From NCBI RefSeq assembly GCF_001555965.1, contig NZ_LSHX01000052.1, positions 1 through 64,000 on the forward strand: a stretch of DNA of 64,000 nt, read 5' to 3'. Below the pieces are notes generated by a model. It worked only from the letters and a program-made list of their open reading frames with translations, did no database searches and was not told where the DNA came from. Positions 26,291-35,367 of this stretch are shown piece by piece. The number at the start of each line of letters is the position of its first letter. The first letter of the stretch is position 1. A program made the translations under genes and the position numbers. The stretch comes from Sphingomonas sp. CCH21-G11 (lineage in GTDB: Bacteria; Pseudomonadota; Alphaproteobacteria; Sphingomonadales; Sphingomonadaceae).

Positions 26291-26760
26291 CCGCGCCGCC
26301 CCCGCGCATCCTGGTGTCGGCCTGCCTGCTCGGCCAGCCGGTGCGGTATGACGGCGCGGCGAAGACGGTCGACGACCCCCGGATCGAGCGCTGGCGGCGC
26401 GAAGGGCGGCTGGTGACGATCTGCCCCGAACTGGCCGGGGGGCTCGGCGTGCCGCGCCGCCCCGCCGAGCGGCAGGGCGAGCGGGTTGTAGATGATGCCG
26501 GCGACGACGTGAGCGGCGCGTTTGACGCCGGGGCGCACGCGGCGCTCGTGCTCGCGCGCAGCCAGGACTGTCGGTTCGCATTGCTGAAGCAGGGGAGCCC
26601 GTCCTGCGGGTCCGTTCAGATCGGTGATGGCAGCTTCACCGGGCGGCGGGTTCCGGGCATGGGGATCACCGCCGAACTGTTGTCCGCCAACGGTATCCGC
26701 GTGTTCGGCGAGGACCAGATCGATGCCCTGGACGCTGCCCTTGCCGCGACGCCGCGCTGA
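26287..26760 (+). CDS. DUF523 family protein
   Basis: A 157-residue DUF523 protein: ILVSACLLGQPVRYDG at the N-terminus, CPELAGGLGVPRRPAE, and SPSCGSVQIGDGSFTG with conserved cysteines that probably bind a metal or Fe-S cluster. GTG 26287 overlaps the hydrolase stop. Biochemical role unestablished. Confidence 0.85.
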   Translation: MTAPPPRILVSACLLGQPVRYDGAAKTVDDPRIERWRREGRLVTICPELAGGLGVPRRPAERQGERVVDDAGDDVSGAFDAGAHAALVLARSQDCRFALLKQGSPSCGSVQIGDGSFTGRRVPGMGITAELLSANGIRVFGEDQIDALDAALAATPR

Positions 26761-26784
26761 CACCCCGCCGCACGGAAATTGCGC

Positions 26785-26801
26785 ATCGTGCAAAGCACGA
26801 T
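26785..26801. promoter_or_regulatory. Candidate LysR operator
   Basis: ATCGTGC-AAA-GCACGAT is a perfect 7-bp inverted repeat 12 bases before the LysR gene start, well placed for autoregulation. The core GTGC-N3-GCAC recurs at 38384-38398. Confidence 0.45.
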
Positions 26802-26812
26802 AGGGTGGCAGC

Positions 26813-27697
26813 ATGAACCTGCGCCACATCGAGATTTTTCACGCGGTCTATGTCAACGGGTCGGTCAGCGCGGCGGCGCGCGCGCTCAACGTGTCGCAGC
26901 CATCGGTGTCGAAGACGCTGCGCCACGCCGAATCGCTGCTCGGTTTTCCGTTGTTTCAGCGGACCAACGGCCGGCTGGTGGCGACCGAGGATGCGCACAG
27001 CCTGTTCGTCGAAGTGGGCGAGATTCAGGATCGCGTTCACGCGCTGCGTGAGGCGGGGCGCAACCTGAAGCGCGGCGTGTCGGGCATGCTGCGCGTGTCG
27101 GCCCTGCCTTCGCTGGCGTTGGATGCGTTGCCGAACGCCGTCACCGAATTCCTGCGCCGCCATCCCAATGTGAAGTTCGACCTGCAGACGATCCATCACG
27201 ACGATCTGCTGCGCAAGCTCTATGAGCGCGAGAGCGACCTCGCCATCGCGTTCGAAGTGCCGCCCGCCGCGCCGATCGGCAGCCGGCGGCTCGGCGAGGG
27301 CTCGCTGGTCGTGCTCTATCGTGAACAGGACATGCCCGACGCGCCCGAGGAAATCGAACTGCAGCAGCTCAGCGGCCGCCCGTTCATCAGCCTGGCGTCG
27401 AGCGGTCCGATCGGGCTGCGCTTCACCCATGAGGTCGAGCGGCTGGGGCTCGAGCTCAACGAAGTGATTTCGGCGCGGACCTTCTACATCGCCACCGCAC
27501 TGGTCCGCCGTGGCGTCGGGATCACGGTGGTCGACAGCTTCACCGCGCGCGCGGCGATGGCACCGGGGCTGGCGATGCGGCCGTTGAAGCCCAGCATCGG
27601 CTTCGACGTCCACGCGATGTTTCTGCAGAACCGCCCGCCGACCGCGCTCGCGACCGAATTCCTGAAAACCGTCGCTCAGGTCATGGTCGCCCCATAA
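26813..27697 (+). CDS. LysR-family regulator (likely of the D-glutamate locus)
   Basis: A 294-residue LysR protein: HTH in residues 1-60 (IEIFHAVYVNGSVSAAARALNVSQPSVSKTL split over two helices) and a periplasmic-binding-like effector domain (~90-290). It lies immediately upstream of, and in the same direction as, dgcN-dgcA, so it is a strong candidate for their inducer-responsive regulator. The ligand is inferred from context (D-glutamate or a muropeptide fragment). Confidence 0.88.
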   Translation: MNLRHIEIFHAVYVNGSVSAAARALNVSQPSVSKTLRHAESLLGFPLFQRTNGRLVATEDAHSLFVEVGEIQDRVHALREAGRNLKRGVSGMLRVSALPSLALDALPNAVTEFLRRHPNVKFDLQTIHHDDLLRKLYERESDLAIAFEVPPAAPIGSRRLGEGSLVVLYREQDMPDAPEEIELQQLSGRPFISLASSGPIGLRFTHEVERLGLELNEVISARTFYIATALVRRGVGITVVDSFTARAAMAPGLAMRPLKPSIGFDVHAMFLQNRPPTALATEFLKTVAQVMVAP

Positions 27698-27709
27698 CAT
27701 CAATCTATG

Positions 27710-27731
27710 GCACGCGTGCACTTGCTATAAT
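27710..27731 (+). promoter_or_regulatory. Promoter with palindrome upstream of dgcN
   Basis: A consensus -10 box TATAAT (27726-27731) sits between the LysR stop and dgcN, preceded by a perfect palindrome GCACGCGTGC (27710-27719) at the position where an activator would bind. No good -35 is visible, as expected for an activator-dependent promoter. Confidence 0.45.
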
Positions 27732-27765
27732 GCGCCCGCCGGTCCCGATGTTACGTCAATTCGCG

Positions 27766-28800
27766 ATGATCCCGGCACCCTATCTCCTCTATCTCGGTCA
27801 CAGCACCGATCCCGTCGGGATCAAGACGTCGCGGGGGCTGGCCACGTTTCGCCCCGAGGATTGCGTCGGCGAATTCCGCCACGACGACTGTCCGCTGACG
27901 CTGGGGCTGCCCCGCCTGAACATGATCGAAGCCGCGATGGCGGGCGCGCGCACGCTGGTGCTGGGCGTGGCCAATGCCGGCGGCCGGATGGACGCCGCGC
28001 TGGTCGAAGATGCCGCAGCGGCGCTCGAGGTGGGGATGAACGTCGCATCGGGCCTGCACCACCGCCTGCGCGACGAACCCCGGCTGGCGGCGCTCGCGGC
28101 CGAGCGTGGCCTCGCGCTGTTCGATGTGCGCGATCCGCCGCCGGGCCTGCCGGTCGGTACCGGCGAGGCGCGGGCGGGCCACCGGCTGCTGACCGTCGGC
28201 ACCGATTGTTCGGTCGGCAAGATGTATGCCTCGCTCGCGCTGACCCAGGCGCTTCGCGAACGCGGCCTGCCCGCCGATTTCCGCGCGACCGGCCAGACCG
28301 GCATCCTGATCGCGGGCGCGGGTGTCCCGGTCGATGCCGTGGTCGCCGATTTCATCGCCGGCGCGATCGAGCAGCTGGCACCCGCGCGCGACGATGACGG
28401 CTGGGACGTGATCGAGGGCCAGGGCTCGCTGTTCCACCCGTCCTTTGCCGGGGTTTCGACGGGCCTGCTCCACGGCGCGCAGCCCGAGGCGATCGTGATG
28501 TGCCACGATCCGTCGCGCCCGTTCATGCGCGGATTGCCCGGCCGCGCGCTGCCGGACCTGGCCGAATGCCTCGCCGCCAACCTCAACGTCGCGCGCCTGA
28601 CCAGCCCGGCGGTGCGCGCGGTCGGCATCTGTCTCAACACCTCGGCGATGGACCGTGGCGAGGCGCAACGCCTGTGCCACGCGACCGCGGATCGCATCGG
28701 CCTGCCCTGCACCGACCCGATCGCCTTCGGAGTCGACGCGATCATCGACGAGCTCCTATGCCACGCATCCTACGCGCGCAGCACCATCGCTTCGCGCTAG
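27766..28800 (+). CDS. dgcN: DgcN-type D-glutamate N-acetyltransferase (DUF1611)
   Basis: A 344-residue DUF1611 protein. The N-terminal Rossmann-like part (YLLYLGHSTDPVGIKTSRGL) is followed by a P-loop-like motif GTDCSVGKMYASLAL (~145) and the conserved IEGQGSLFHPSFAGVS. Characterised DgcN enzymes acetylate D-glutamate, which DgcA then racemises, giving L-glutamate after deacetylation. Starts at 27730 and 27748 are in frame, but the first overlaps the TATAAT box, so ATG 27766 or 27748 is likely. The 3' end overlaps dgcA by 43 bases. Confidence 0.82.
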   Translation: MIPAPYLLYLGHSTDPVGIKTSRGLATFRPEDCVGEFRHDDCPLTLGLPRLNMIEAAMAGARTLVLGVANAGGRMDAALVEDAAAALEVGMNVASGLHHRLRDEPRLAALAAERGLALFDVRDPPPGLPVGTGEARAGHRLLTVGTDCSVGKMYASLALTQALRERGLPADFRATGQTGILIAGAGVPVDAVVADFIAGAIEQLAPARDDDGWDVIEGQGSLFHPSFAGVSTGLLHGAQPEAIVMCHDPSRPFMRGLPGRALPDLAECLAANLNVARLTSPAVRAVGICLNTSAMDRGEAQRLCHATADRIGLPCTDPIAFGVDAIIDELLCHASYARSTIASR

Positions 28801-29783
28801 CCCGGCCCTTCCGCATCGCCCGCGGGGTCAAGACCGTCGCCGAAGTCGTGACGGTCTCGGTGCGTGACGGCAGCCATGTCGGGCGTGGCGAGGGGGTGCC
28901 CTATGCCCGCTACGGCGAATCGATCGACGCGACGCTCGCCGCGATCGACCGTGTCCGGCCGGCGATCGAGGCAGGCGCGAGCCCGCATGACCTGCTGGCA
29001 TTGATGCCGCCGGGCGCGGCGCGAAATGCGGTCGATTGCGCGCTCTGGGACCTCGAGGCCCGCGCTCGCGGTCGATCTGTCGCCGAGCTGACGGGCGTGG
29101 CACCGCCGGGGCCGACCGCCAGCGCGCTCACCATCGGGATCGACACGCCCGACGCGATGGCCGCCGCCGCCGCCAAGGTCGCCGGCGCGCCGCTGATCAA
29201 GGTCAAGGTGGACGCCGATGATCCGGTCGCGCGATTGCGCGCCGTGCGCGCCGCTGCACCGGGCCCGCGGCTGATCGTCGACCCCAACGAAAGCTGGGAC
29301 GAGGAACTGCTCCGCGCGATGCAGCTGCCGTTGGTCGAACTCGGTACCGATCTCGTCGAACAGCCGGTGGCGGCCGATGCCGACGCCTGGCTCGCGGGCT
29401 TCACGCCGGCCGTGCCGATCTGTGCCGACGAAGCGGTGCACGTCGCCGACGATCTCGACCGGATCGCCGGGCGGTATCAGGCGGTCAACATCAAGCTGGA
29501 CAAGACCGGCGGATTGACCGCTGCAATCGCGCTGGCCGACGCGGCGCAGGCACGGGGCCTGACGCTGATGACCGGGTGCATGATCTCGTCCTCGCTGTCG
29601 ATCGCGCCCGCGCTGCACATTGCGGGACGCTGTGCGTTCGTCGACCTTGACGGGCCGGTCTGGCTCCGGGAGGATCGGCCCGGCGGCGTCACCGACCGGC
29701 ACGGGATCATGTTGCCGCCGCAACCGGGCTTCTGGGGGGACGGAATGACCGAAACGGACGCGGCGAACGGCATCGCGACCTGA
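28758..29783 (+). CDS. dgcA: DgcA-type N-acetyl-D-glutamate racemase / dipeptide epimerase
   Basis: A 341-residue enolase-superfamily enzyme of the muconate-lactonizing/dipeptide-epimerase subgroup. Catalytic motif IKVKVD (KxK, ~148), metal ligands in VDPNES (~174), EQPV and CADEAVH (~223), and the opposite-face base NIKLDKTGG (~245). Pairing with DUF1611 defines DgcA, which racemises N-acetyl-D-glutamate; the alternative is an L-Ala-D/L-Glu epimerase of murein peptide recycling. Its stop overlaps the symporter start (TGATG). Confidence 0.85.
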   Translation: MPRILRAQHHRFALARPFRIARGVKTVAEVVTVSVRDGSHVGRGEGVPYARYGESIDATLAAIDRVRPAIEAGASPHDLLALMPPGAARNAVDCALWDLEARARGRSVAELTGVAPPGPTASALTIGIDTPDAMAAAAAKVAGAPLIKVKVDADDPVARLRAVRAAAPGPRLIVDPNESWDEELLRAMQLPLVELGTDLVEQPVAADADAWLAGFTPAVPICADEAVHVADDLDRIAGRYQAVNIKLDKTGGLTAAIALADAAQARGLTLMTGCMISSSLSIAPALHIAGRCAFVDLDGPVWLREDRPGGVTDRHGIMLPPQPGFWGDGMTETDAANGIAT

Positions 29784-31027
29784 TGGCGCGTGCGTGGTTC
29801 GCCATCCCCCTGTGGCAACGCGTGCTCGGCGCGCTGGTGCTGGGCGTCGCCTTTGCCCTGATCTGGCCCGCAGGTACGCCGGCGGTCGCGTTCATCGGCG
29901 AGCTGTTCGTCCGCGCCATCCGGATGCTGGTCGCGCCGATCGTCCTGATCACCATCGCTGCCGGCATCACGTCGCTGGCCGATCCCAAGCGACTGGGTGG
30001 GCTGGGTGGCCGCACCATCGCCCTGTTCGCGATGACGACCGCCATCGCCGTTTCGGTCGGAATGCTGGTCGCCAGCCTGATCGGGCCGGGGATCGGCGCG
30101 CCGATCGGGCGGGCCACGGCCCATGTGCTGGGTGATCCGGTCACGCCCTATCAGCAGCTGATCGGGATCATCCCGGTCAATATCGTCGACGCGCTGGCAA
30201 AGGGCGACATGCTGGCGTTGATCTTCGTCGCGATCCTGACCGGGGTCGGCACCGTCGTCGCGGGTGCGCCCGGCAAGCCATTCGCCGACCTGCTCCAGTC
30301 GCTGTCGGCGGTGCTGCTGCGCATCGTCGGCATCGTCATGGAGGCGACGCCGTTCGGGGTCTTTGCGCTGATCGCCAATGCGGTCGCCGCGAATGGCGCG
30401 GCGGTGTTCGTCAATGTCGGCTGGCTGGCGCTGGCAGTGGTCGCGGGCTCCGCGATCCAGCTGCTGATCGTCCACAGCCTGATCCTGCGGGTGATCGCGC
30501 GCCTGCCCGTTCTCCCCTTCTATCGCGGCATCGTCGACGCGCTGGTCGTCGCCTTCTCGACCGCGTCGAGCTCGGCCACGCTGCCCGTCGCGATGCGGGT
30601 GGCCGAACGCAATCTGGGCATCGCGCGGCCCGTCTTTTCGACCGTGCTGCCGCTGGGCGCCAGCATCGGCAAGGACGGCACAGCCATGTATGTGGGCCTG
30701 CTCAGCATGTTCGCGCTGCAGGCGCTCGGCACGCCGCTGACCCCGGAAACCTATGGCGTCGTGCTGCTGACCGGTGCGCTGGCCGCGTTCGGCACCGCGC
30801 CGGTGCCGTCGGCATCGCTGTTCATGCTGGCGGCGGTCCTGTCGGCGGCGGGCGTCGCACCTGAACAGACCGCACTGGTCGTCGGCTTCGTGCTCCCGTT
30901 CGACCGGCTGCTCGACATGACACGCACCGTGCCGAGCGCGAGCGCCAATCTGGTCGTCGCGACCACCGTCGCGCGCTGGGAGGGCGAGCTGGACGCCGAT
31001 ATCTACCGCGCGGCGAACGCGGCATGA
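29783..31027 (+). CDS. DAACS-family dicarboxylate/amino acid:cation symporter
   Basis: A 414-residue transporter of the DAACS (GltP/DctA) family, with about eight membrane helices and two re-entrant loops. The hairpin serine motif is FSTASSSATLPV (~255), followed by the substrate/cation helix with LPLGASIGKDGTAMY (~300) and the DRLLDMTRT region (~375) that binds the acidic substrate. Coupled by start/stop overlap on both sides (TGATG, ATGA), it probably imports glutamate or D-glutamate for DgcN/DgcA. Confidence 0.9.
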   Translation: MARAWFAIPLWQRVLGALVLGVAFALIWPAGTPAVAFIGELFVRAIRMLVAPIVLITIAAGITSLADPKRLGGLGGRTIALFAMTTAIAVSVGMLVASLIGPGIGAPIGRATAHVLGDPVTPYQQLIGIIPVNIVDALAKGDMLALIFVAILTGVGTVVAGAPGKPFADLLQSLSAVLLRIVGIVMEATPFGVFALIANAVAANGAAVFVNVGWLALAVVAGSAIQLLIVHSLILRVIARLPVLPFYRGIVDALVVAFSTASSSATLPVAMRVAERNLGIARPVFSTVLPLGASIGKDGTAMYVGLLSMFALQALGTPLTPETYGVVLLTGALAAFGTAPVPSASLFMLAAVLSAAGVAPEQTALVVGFVLPFDRLLDMTRTVPSASANLVVATTVARWEGELDADIYRAANAA

Positions 31028-32484
31028 GGGGCGGCCGCGGCCTGCTGATCATCGGCGTGCTGGCCATGACCGGCGTGGCGGTCGCGCAGGACCCGCCGCC
31101 GCTGACCGTGCAGGTCGAACGCGTGTTCGCCGGGGCGCCGCCCGGTACCCGCTTCGGCCTGCTCGTGGTTGACCCGGACGGGCGTGAGATCGTGGCAATC
31201 AACGCCGGCCAGCGTTTCATCCCGGCGTCCAATACCAAGATCGTGACCACCGCCGCCGCCTTTGCGACCTTGCCCGCCATCGACCGCGCCGACCAGGCGG
31301 CGGGCACGCGGGTGCGCCTGTCGCCGCGCGCTGGCGGGATCAGTGACGTCGTGCTGGAGGGGCGCGGCGATCCGTTCCTGTCCGGCGCGCCCGACTGCAC
31401 GCGCGCGTGCCTGAGCGAACTGGCCGATGCGGTCGCGGCGCGCGCTCGCATCGTCGGCGACGTGGTCGGCGACGCCAGCTATTTCCCCGACGAACGCTGG
31501 CCGCCGGGGATGAGCTGGAACAACATCCCGACGCGCTCGGGCACGGGAATCGCCGCGCTGGGCATCGACGACCATGAAACCGCGCTGAGCGTGACGCCCG
31601 GCGGGTCGGGTCAGCCGCCGGCGATCGGCGGATCGGGCTATTTCACGATCGACAACCGCGCCGTGACCGTTTCTGGCGATCAGGTCGATCTCAGCTATGA
31701 CCGCGCGCCCAACCGGCGCGTCCTGCGCATCACCGGTACGATCGGCAGCGCCGCTGCGCCGGAGACGCTGCGGGTCGGGGTCGACGATCCCGCGCATTAT
31801 GCGGCGTGGCGGCTGGCCGAAATGCTGAAGGCGCGTGGCGTGCGCATCACGGGCGAGATCGTGTCGCGCTATCGCCCCGCCGACGCTGGCGACGATCCGG
31901 CGCGACGCGGCAACGCGCCCCCGCCCCGCGCACCCGATCAGCCGGCTATCGCGGTCACCGCCCTGCCTCCGCTAACCGAGGATGCGACGACGATCAACAA
32001 GGTCAGCCAGAACGTCCATGCCGAGTTGATGCTGCGCCGGGTCGGGCGCGTCGCCGGCACCGGATCGATCGCCGACGGACAGGCGGCGGTGCGTGCGATG
32101 CTGGCCCGCGCGAGCGTGGCGGCGGATGCGATCGCGTTGTCCGATGGGTCGGGCATGTCGACCTATAACCGGATGACCCCGCGCGGCACCGTCGCGCTGC
32201 TGCGCTGGATCGAGGGGCAATCATGGGGTGCGACCTGGCGCGCGACGTTGCCCGTCGGCGGGGTCGACGGCACGCTGGCACGCCGGTTCAAGGGCACGCC
32301 GCTGGAAGGACGCGTTTTTGCCAAGACAGGGTCGCTCAACGCGACATCGGCGCTGTCGGGCTATCTGGTCGCGCGCAGCGGCCGGATGCTGACCTTCGCG
32401 CTCTTCGCCAACGACGTGCCGGCGGGCGGAAGCGCGACCCCGGCAATGGATGCCGCACTGGTGGCGATCGCCGAGGCGAACTGA
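31024..32484 (+). CDS. dacB: D-alanyl-D-alanine carboxypeptidase/endopeptidase (S13, PBP4-like)
   Basis: A 486-residue S13 penicillin-binding protein with a signal peptide (about 1-21). Active-site motifs: SxxK in PASNTK (~68), SxN-type SDGSGMS (~372) and KTG in AKTGSL (~434), with the large S13 insertion between the first two. Such enzymes trim D-Ala or cut D,D cross-links in the periplasm. It is translationally coupled to the symporter gene, tying peptidoglycan cleavage to uptake and D-glutamate conversion. Confidence 0.9.
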   Translation: MRGGRGLLIIGVLAMTGVAVAQDPPPLTVQVERVFAGAPPGTRFGLLVVDPDGREIVAINAGQRFIPASNTKIVTTAAAFATLPAIDRADQAAGTRVRLSPRAGGISDVVLEGRGDPFLSGAPDCTRACLSELADAVAARARIVGDVVGDASYFPDERWPPGMSWNNIPTRSGTGIAALGIDDHETALSVTPGGSGQPPAIGGSGYFTIDNRAVTVSGDQVDLSYDRAPNRRVLRITGTIGSAAAPETLRVGVDDPAHYAAWRLAEMLKARGVRITGEIVSRYRPADAGDDPARRGNAPPPRAPDQPAIAVTALPPLTEDATTINKVSQNVHAELMLRRVGRVAGTGSIADGQAAVRAMLARASVAADAIALSDGSGMSTYNRMTPRGTVALLRWIEGQSWGATWRATLPVGGVDGTLARRFKGTPLEGRVFAKTGSLNATSALSGYLVARSGRMLTFALFANDVPAGGSATPAMDAALVAIAEAN

Positions 32485-32502
32485 ACAAGGATCAGCGACG
32501 AC

Positions 32503-33522
32503 CTAGACCGCGTCGTCCCACGCCGCGATCAGCGCATCGCCCGTCGCCGGGCGCAGCGTGAAGATGCCGCTGTCGAAATGGCGCGACGGGTGCACGCGAT
32601 TGGTCAGCAGTGTCCAGGCGAGCCCGCGATCGAAGTCGATCCAGAGGCCAGTGCCGGTAAAGCCGGTGTGCCCGATCGTCGCGTCCGAACAGGCATCACC
32701 CCCCGACCAGCCGGCAAAGCGCCGCTCCCAGCCGCAGGTGCGGTCCCCTGCTACGCGCGTGCGGATCGCGTCCAGCACGAAGGGCGACGCGCCCGTCCCG
32801 TCGAGCAGCCCGGCGGCGAAGTCGAGCACCCCGGCGACCGTGCCGAACAGCCCGGCATGGCCCGGCGCGCCCCCCAGTGCGGCGGCATTCTCATCATGCA
32901 CCTCGCCCTTCAGCACGCGGTCACGCCAGCGGCAATGCTCGGTCGCCACCGCCGGCCCCGGCGGCGGGCCGTAACTCAGCCCCTCGCCCAGCGGCCAGGC
33001 GGACAGCGGCGCGCCCGTCACCCGCTCGATCGCGATGCCGAGCAACAGGTAGTTGATGTCGGAATAGACCGCCGGGCCCTGCCGCCACTCGCGCTGGAGG
33101 ATGAAGGCGCGCAGCCGGGCCGGATCGTCGCCATAGGTATAGATCGGCTCGACCGCGGGCAGGAAGGTGCGGTGCGCGAGACAATCGCGGAAGGTCAGCC
33201 GGCGTTCCGCGGCATGGGCGACGTCGTACTGGCGCAGATCGGGAATCGCATCGGTCAGCGGCCGGTCGAGGTCGATCCGCCCCTGTTCGGCGAGCGAGAG
33301 GATCATCATCGTCGTCGCGATCACCTTGCTGACCGACGCAAGGTCGAACCAGTGGTCGATCGTCAGCGCCTCCGGTTCGGGCACCCGCGCCGCGAGCCCG
33401 GTCAGGCGCACCGCGCGGCGACCGTCGGCGCTGACGATCCCCAGGGTCGCGCCGGGAATACGCCCTGCCTCCACGCTGGCGCGGGCGGGCGCGAACGCCG
33501 CATCGGCAAGCTGCGCGATCAC
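32503..33522 (-). CDS. Beta-lactamase-family serine hydrolase
   Basis: A 339-residue class C-like serine hydrolase: SxxK in LASVSKVIATTM (Ser ~61), tyrosine motif YSDINYLL (~154; Asp in place of the usual Asn) and HTGFTGTGLW (~283) at the KTG position. No clear signal peptide, so possibly cytoplasmic. GTG 33522 overlaps the ampG stop (GTGA), so it is coupled to AmpG and may act on imported muropeptide fragments; that is inference. The frame continues upstream only as antisense-like shadow of ampG. Confidence 0.82.
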   Translation of the reverse strand: MIAQLADAAFAPARASVEAGRIPGATLGIVSADGRRAVRLTGLAARVPEPEALTIDHWFDLASVSKVIATTMMILSLAEQGRIDLDRPLTDAIPDLRQYDVAHAAERRLTFRDCLAHRTFLPAVEPIYTYGDDPARLRAFILQREWRQGPAVYSDINYLLLGIAIERVTGAPLSAWPLGEGLSYGPPPGPAVATEHCRWRDRVLKGEVHDENAAALGGAPGHAGLFGTVAGVLDFAAGLLDGTGASPFVLDAIRTRVAGDRTCGWERRFAGWSGGDACSDATIGHTGFTGTGLWIDFDRGLAWTLLTNRVHPSRHFDSGIFTLRPATGDALIAAWDDAV

Positions 33523-35042
33523 CCGGCCACCGCCTCCGGATGGTCGTCGGGCCGGGGGCGAAGGCGCGTGATCACCGGCAGGAAGGCGATGGCAGCCAGG
33601 CTGACCGCCCCGGACAATGCGAAGAAGTTGTTGTAGCCGATTGACTGGACCATGCCGCCCCCCGCACCCGCGAGCAGGCGCGGCAGCAGAAAGGTAAAGC
33701 CTGACAGGAACGCATATTGCGCGCCGGGGTAGCGCGGGTTGACCAGCAGCGAGAGGTAAACGACGTACACCGCGCCGGCCATGCCGTTGCCGAACTGGTC
33801 GGCGGCGGTGGCCAGATACAGCATTGGCTCGGTCGGCACCTGATATGCCAGCCAGACAAAGCCGAAATTGCCGAGCGCCGCGAATACCGCGCCGATCGCG
33901 AGCGACCGTCCCATCGGCCAGCGCGTCACCATCCACCCGCCAAGCCCGACGCCGATCATGCTGGCGAGGAGCGCGACGATGCTGTCGGCCCGGCCGATCT
34001 CGCTCAACGAATAGCCGAGCCCCCGGATCATCGGCTTGGAAAGCTGCAACGCCAGCACGTCACCCATCCGATAGATCGACACGAACGCCATGAGGACGAT
34101 CGCGCCATAGGCATAGCGCCAGAAGAAATCGACATAGGGCCCGATCACCGCCGATCGTCGCGCCGGATGGCTGAACGGCAATTGGCGAAGGCGCGGCACC
34201 GCCAGCGCCATCGCTACGAACGGCAGCATGCAGATCGCCAGCACATAGGGGGTGACATTGGTGTCGGCGGTGATGCCGATCCCCGCCGCCGCGCCGAGCA
34301 ACAGCCAGCCGATGCCGGCCGTCACGACGCACGCGATCGCGAGGATCACGATGCTCGCCACCAGCCCCGCCACCAGCGCCGACCAGCGATTGCCCGCCTG
34401 TCGGCCACCTTCCTCGTCCGCACGCATGGCGACCAGCAGCGGGAAGGGAGCAAACGCCGCGACCGCAATCGCCAGATAGGCCGCCGTCCAGCCGGTGCCA
34501 TCCGCGATCAGCAGCGCACCGCTGCCCGCCGCGACCATCGCGCTGCGATACCCCCAAAGATTGGCGGCGACGATCGGCCCCTGTTCATCCTGGGTGGGCG
34601 CGAGCTCGATACGCCAGGCATCGGCCGCAACCTCGAGCGTCGTCGTCCAGAAGGCGAGCAGCACCGCGAACAGCGCGGTGATGCCCAGGCTCGCATCGCC
34701 GGAGGTCAGCGCCATCGCCGCCATCGCGGTGAAGATGCCGAGCTGCGACAGCATGATCCAGCCCCGCCTTTTGCCCCAATAGCGCCCGAAGCCGGGAACG
34801 TCGTAACGATCGAGCAATGGCGCCCACAGGAACTTGAAGGTCGGGAGCAACGTCACCCAGGCGAAGAAGCCGATGACGACCAGCCCGACGCCATGTTCGG
34901 TCAGCCGCAGCGCGAGCACGGTCGAAAACATGTAGAAGGGCAGCCCGGCGGAAAAACCCAGCATGCCGTACAGCGCCATCCGGCGCAGCGGCACGCGGCC
35001 CGATGCCGTGGCAGGATCGGCGGTCAGCGCGTGATCGGTCAC
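33519..35042 (-). CDS. ampG: AmpG-type muropeptide permease (MFS)
   Basis: A 507-residue MFS protein of the AmpG family, with 12-14 membrane segments. Family signatures include LYGMLGFSAGLPF, FKFLWAPLLDRYDVP, GKRRGWI and FWTTTLEVAADAWRIEL. AmpG imports anhydro-muropeptides into the cytoplasm for recycling. It heads a two-gene minus-strand operon with the serine hydrolase and converges on dacB of the D-glutamate operon. Confidence 0.88.
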   Translation of the reverse strand: MTDHALTADPATASGRVPLRRMALYGMLGFSAGLPFYMFSTVLALRLTEHGVGLVVIGFFAWVTLLPTFKFLWAPLLDRYDVPGFGRYWGKRRGWIMLSQLGIFTAMAAMALTSGDASLGITALFAVLLAFWTTTLEVAADAWRIELAPTQDEQGPIVAANLWGYRSAMVAAGSGALLIADGTGWTAAYLAIAVAAFAPFPLLVAMRADEEGGRQAGNRWSALVAGLVASIVILAIACVVTAGIGWLLLGAAAGIGITADTNVTPYVLAICMLPFVAMALAVPRLRQLPFSHPARRSAVIGPYVDFFWRYAYGAIVLMAFVSIYRMGDVLALQLSKPMIRGLGYSLSEIGRADSIVALLASMIGVGLGGWMVTRWPMGRSLAIGAVFAALGNFGFVWLAYQVPTEPMLYLATAADQFGNGMAGAVYVVYLSLLVNPRYPGAQYAFLSGFTFLLPRLLAGAGGGMVQSIGYNNFFALSGAVSLAAIAFLPVITRLRPRPDDHPEAVAG

Positions 35043-35367
35043 GTCTGGCTATGCGAGGCAGGGGGCGTCATCATCGCCCGAAGAACCATTGTCTCGGGTG
35101 CGGGGTCAAGCACCGACCTTTGCGGCGCGAGCGCCGCCGAACCGCGTCGCCGCGCGCCGCGCTTCGCGCACCGACCGCCAGGGCGTGCACGATTTCCCGA
35201 TTTCGCGCGCAGGCAGCAGGGTCCGGTGTCGGGAGAAGCGCGCCGAGCCCGGCCCGCGCGCCATGACGAGCGGTTATGGATCGCCAAACGGAAACGATCC
35301 CGCGCCTGGCCGCGACCCTGATGCGCAACGCCGATTGCCTGGGCGCGATGACGAGCTAAGCTGACGC
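35043..35367. other. Divergent intergenic region, no gene seen
   Basis: This 325-base gap lies between ampG and the secreted beta-lactamase-family gene. Short frames cross it on both strands but show no recognisable protein pattern or ribosome-binding site. It must hold two divergent promoters; I see no convincing boxes or terminator. Confidence 0.5.

Noticed and set aside
33717..35321. 534-codon plus-strand frame
   Set aside because: Antisense of ampG, extremely rich in Arg, His and Gln, with no recognisable motif.
35043..35367. Short frames in the ampG upstream gap as genes
   Set aside because: No start signal, no recognisable motif, and biased shadow-like composition.
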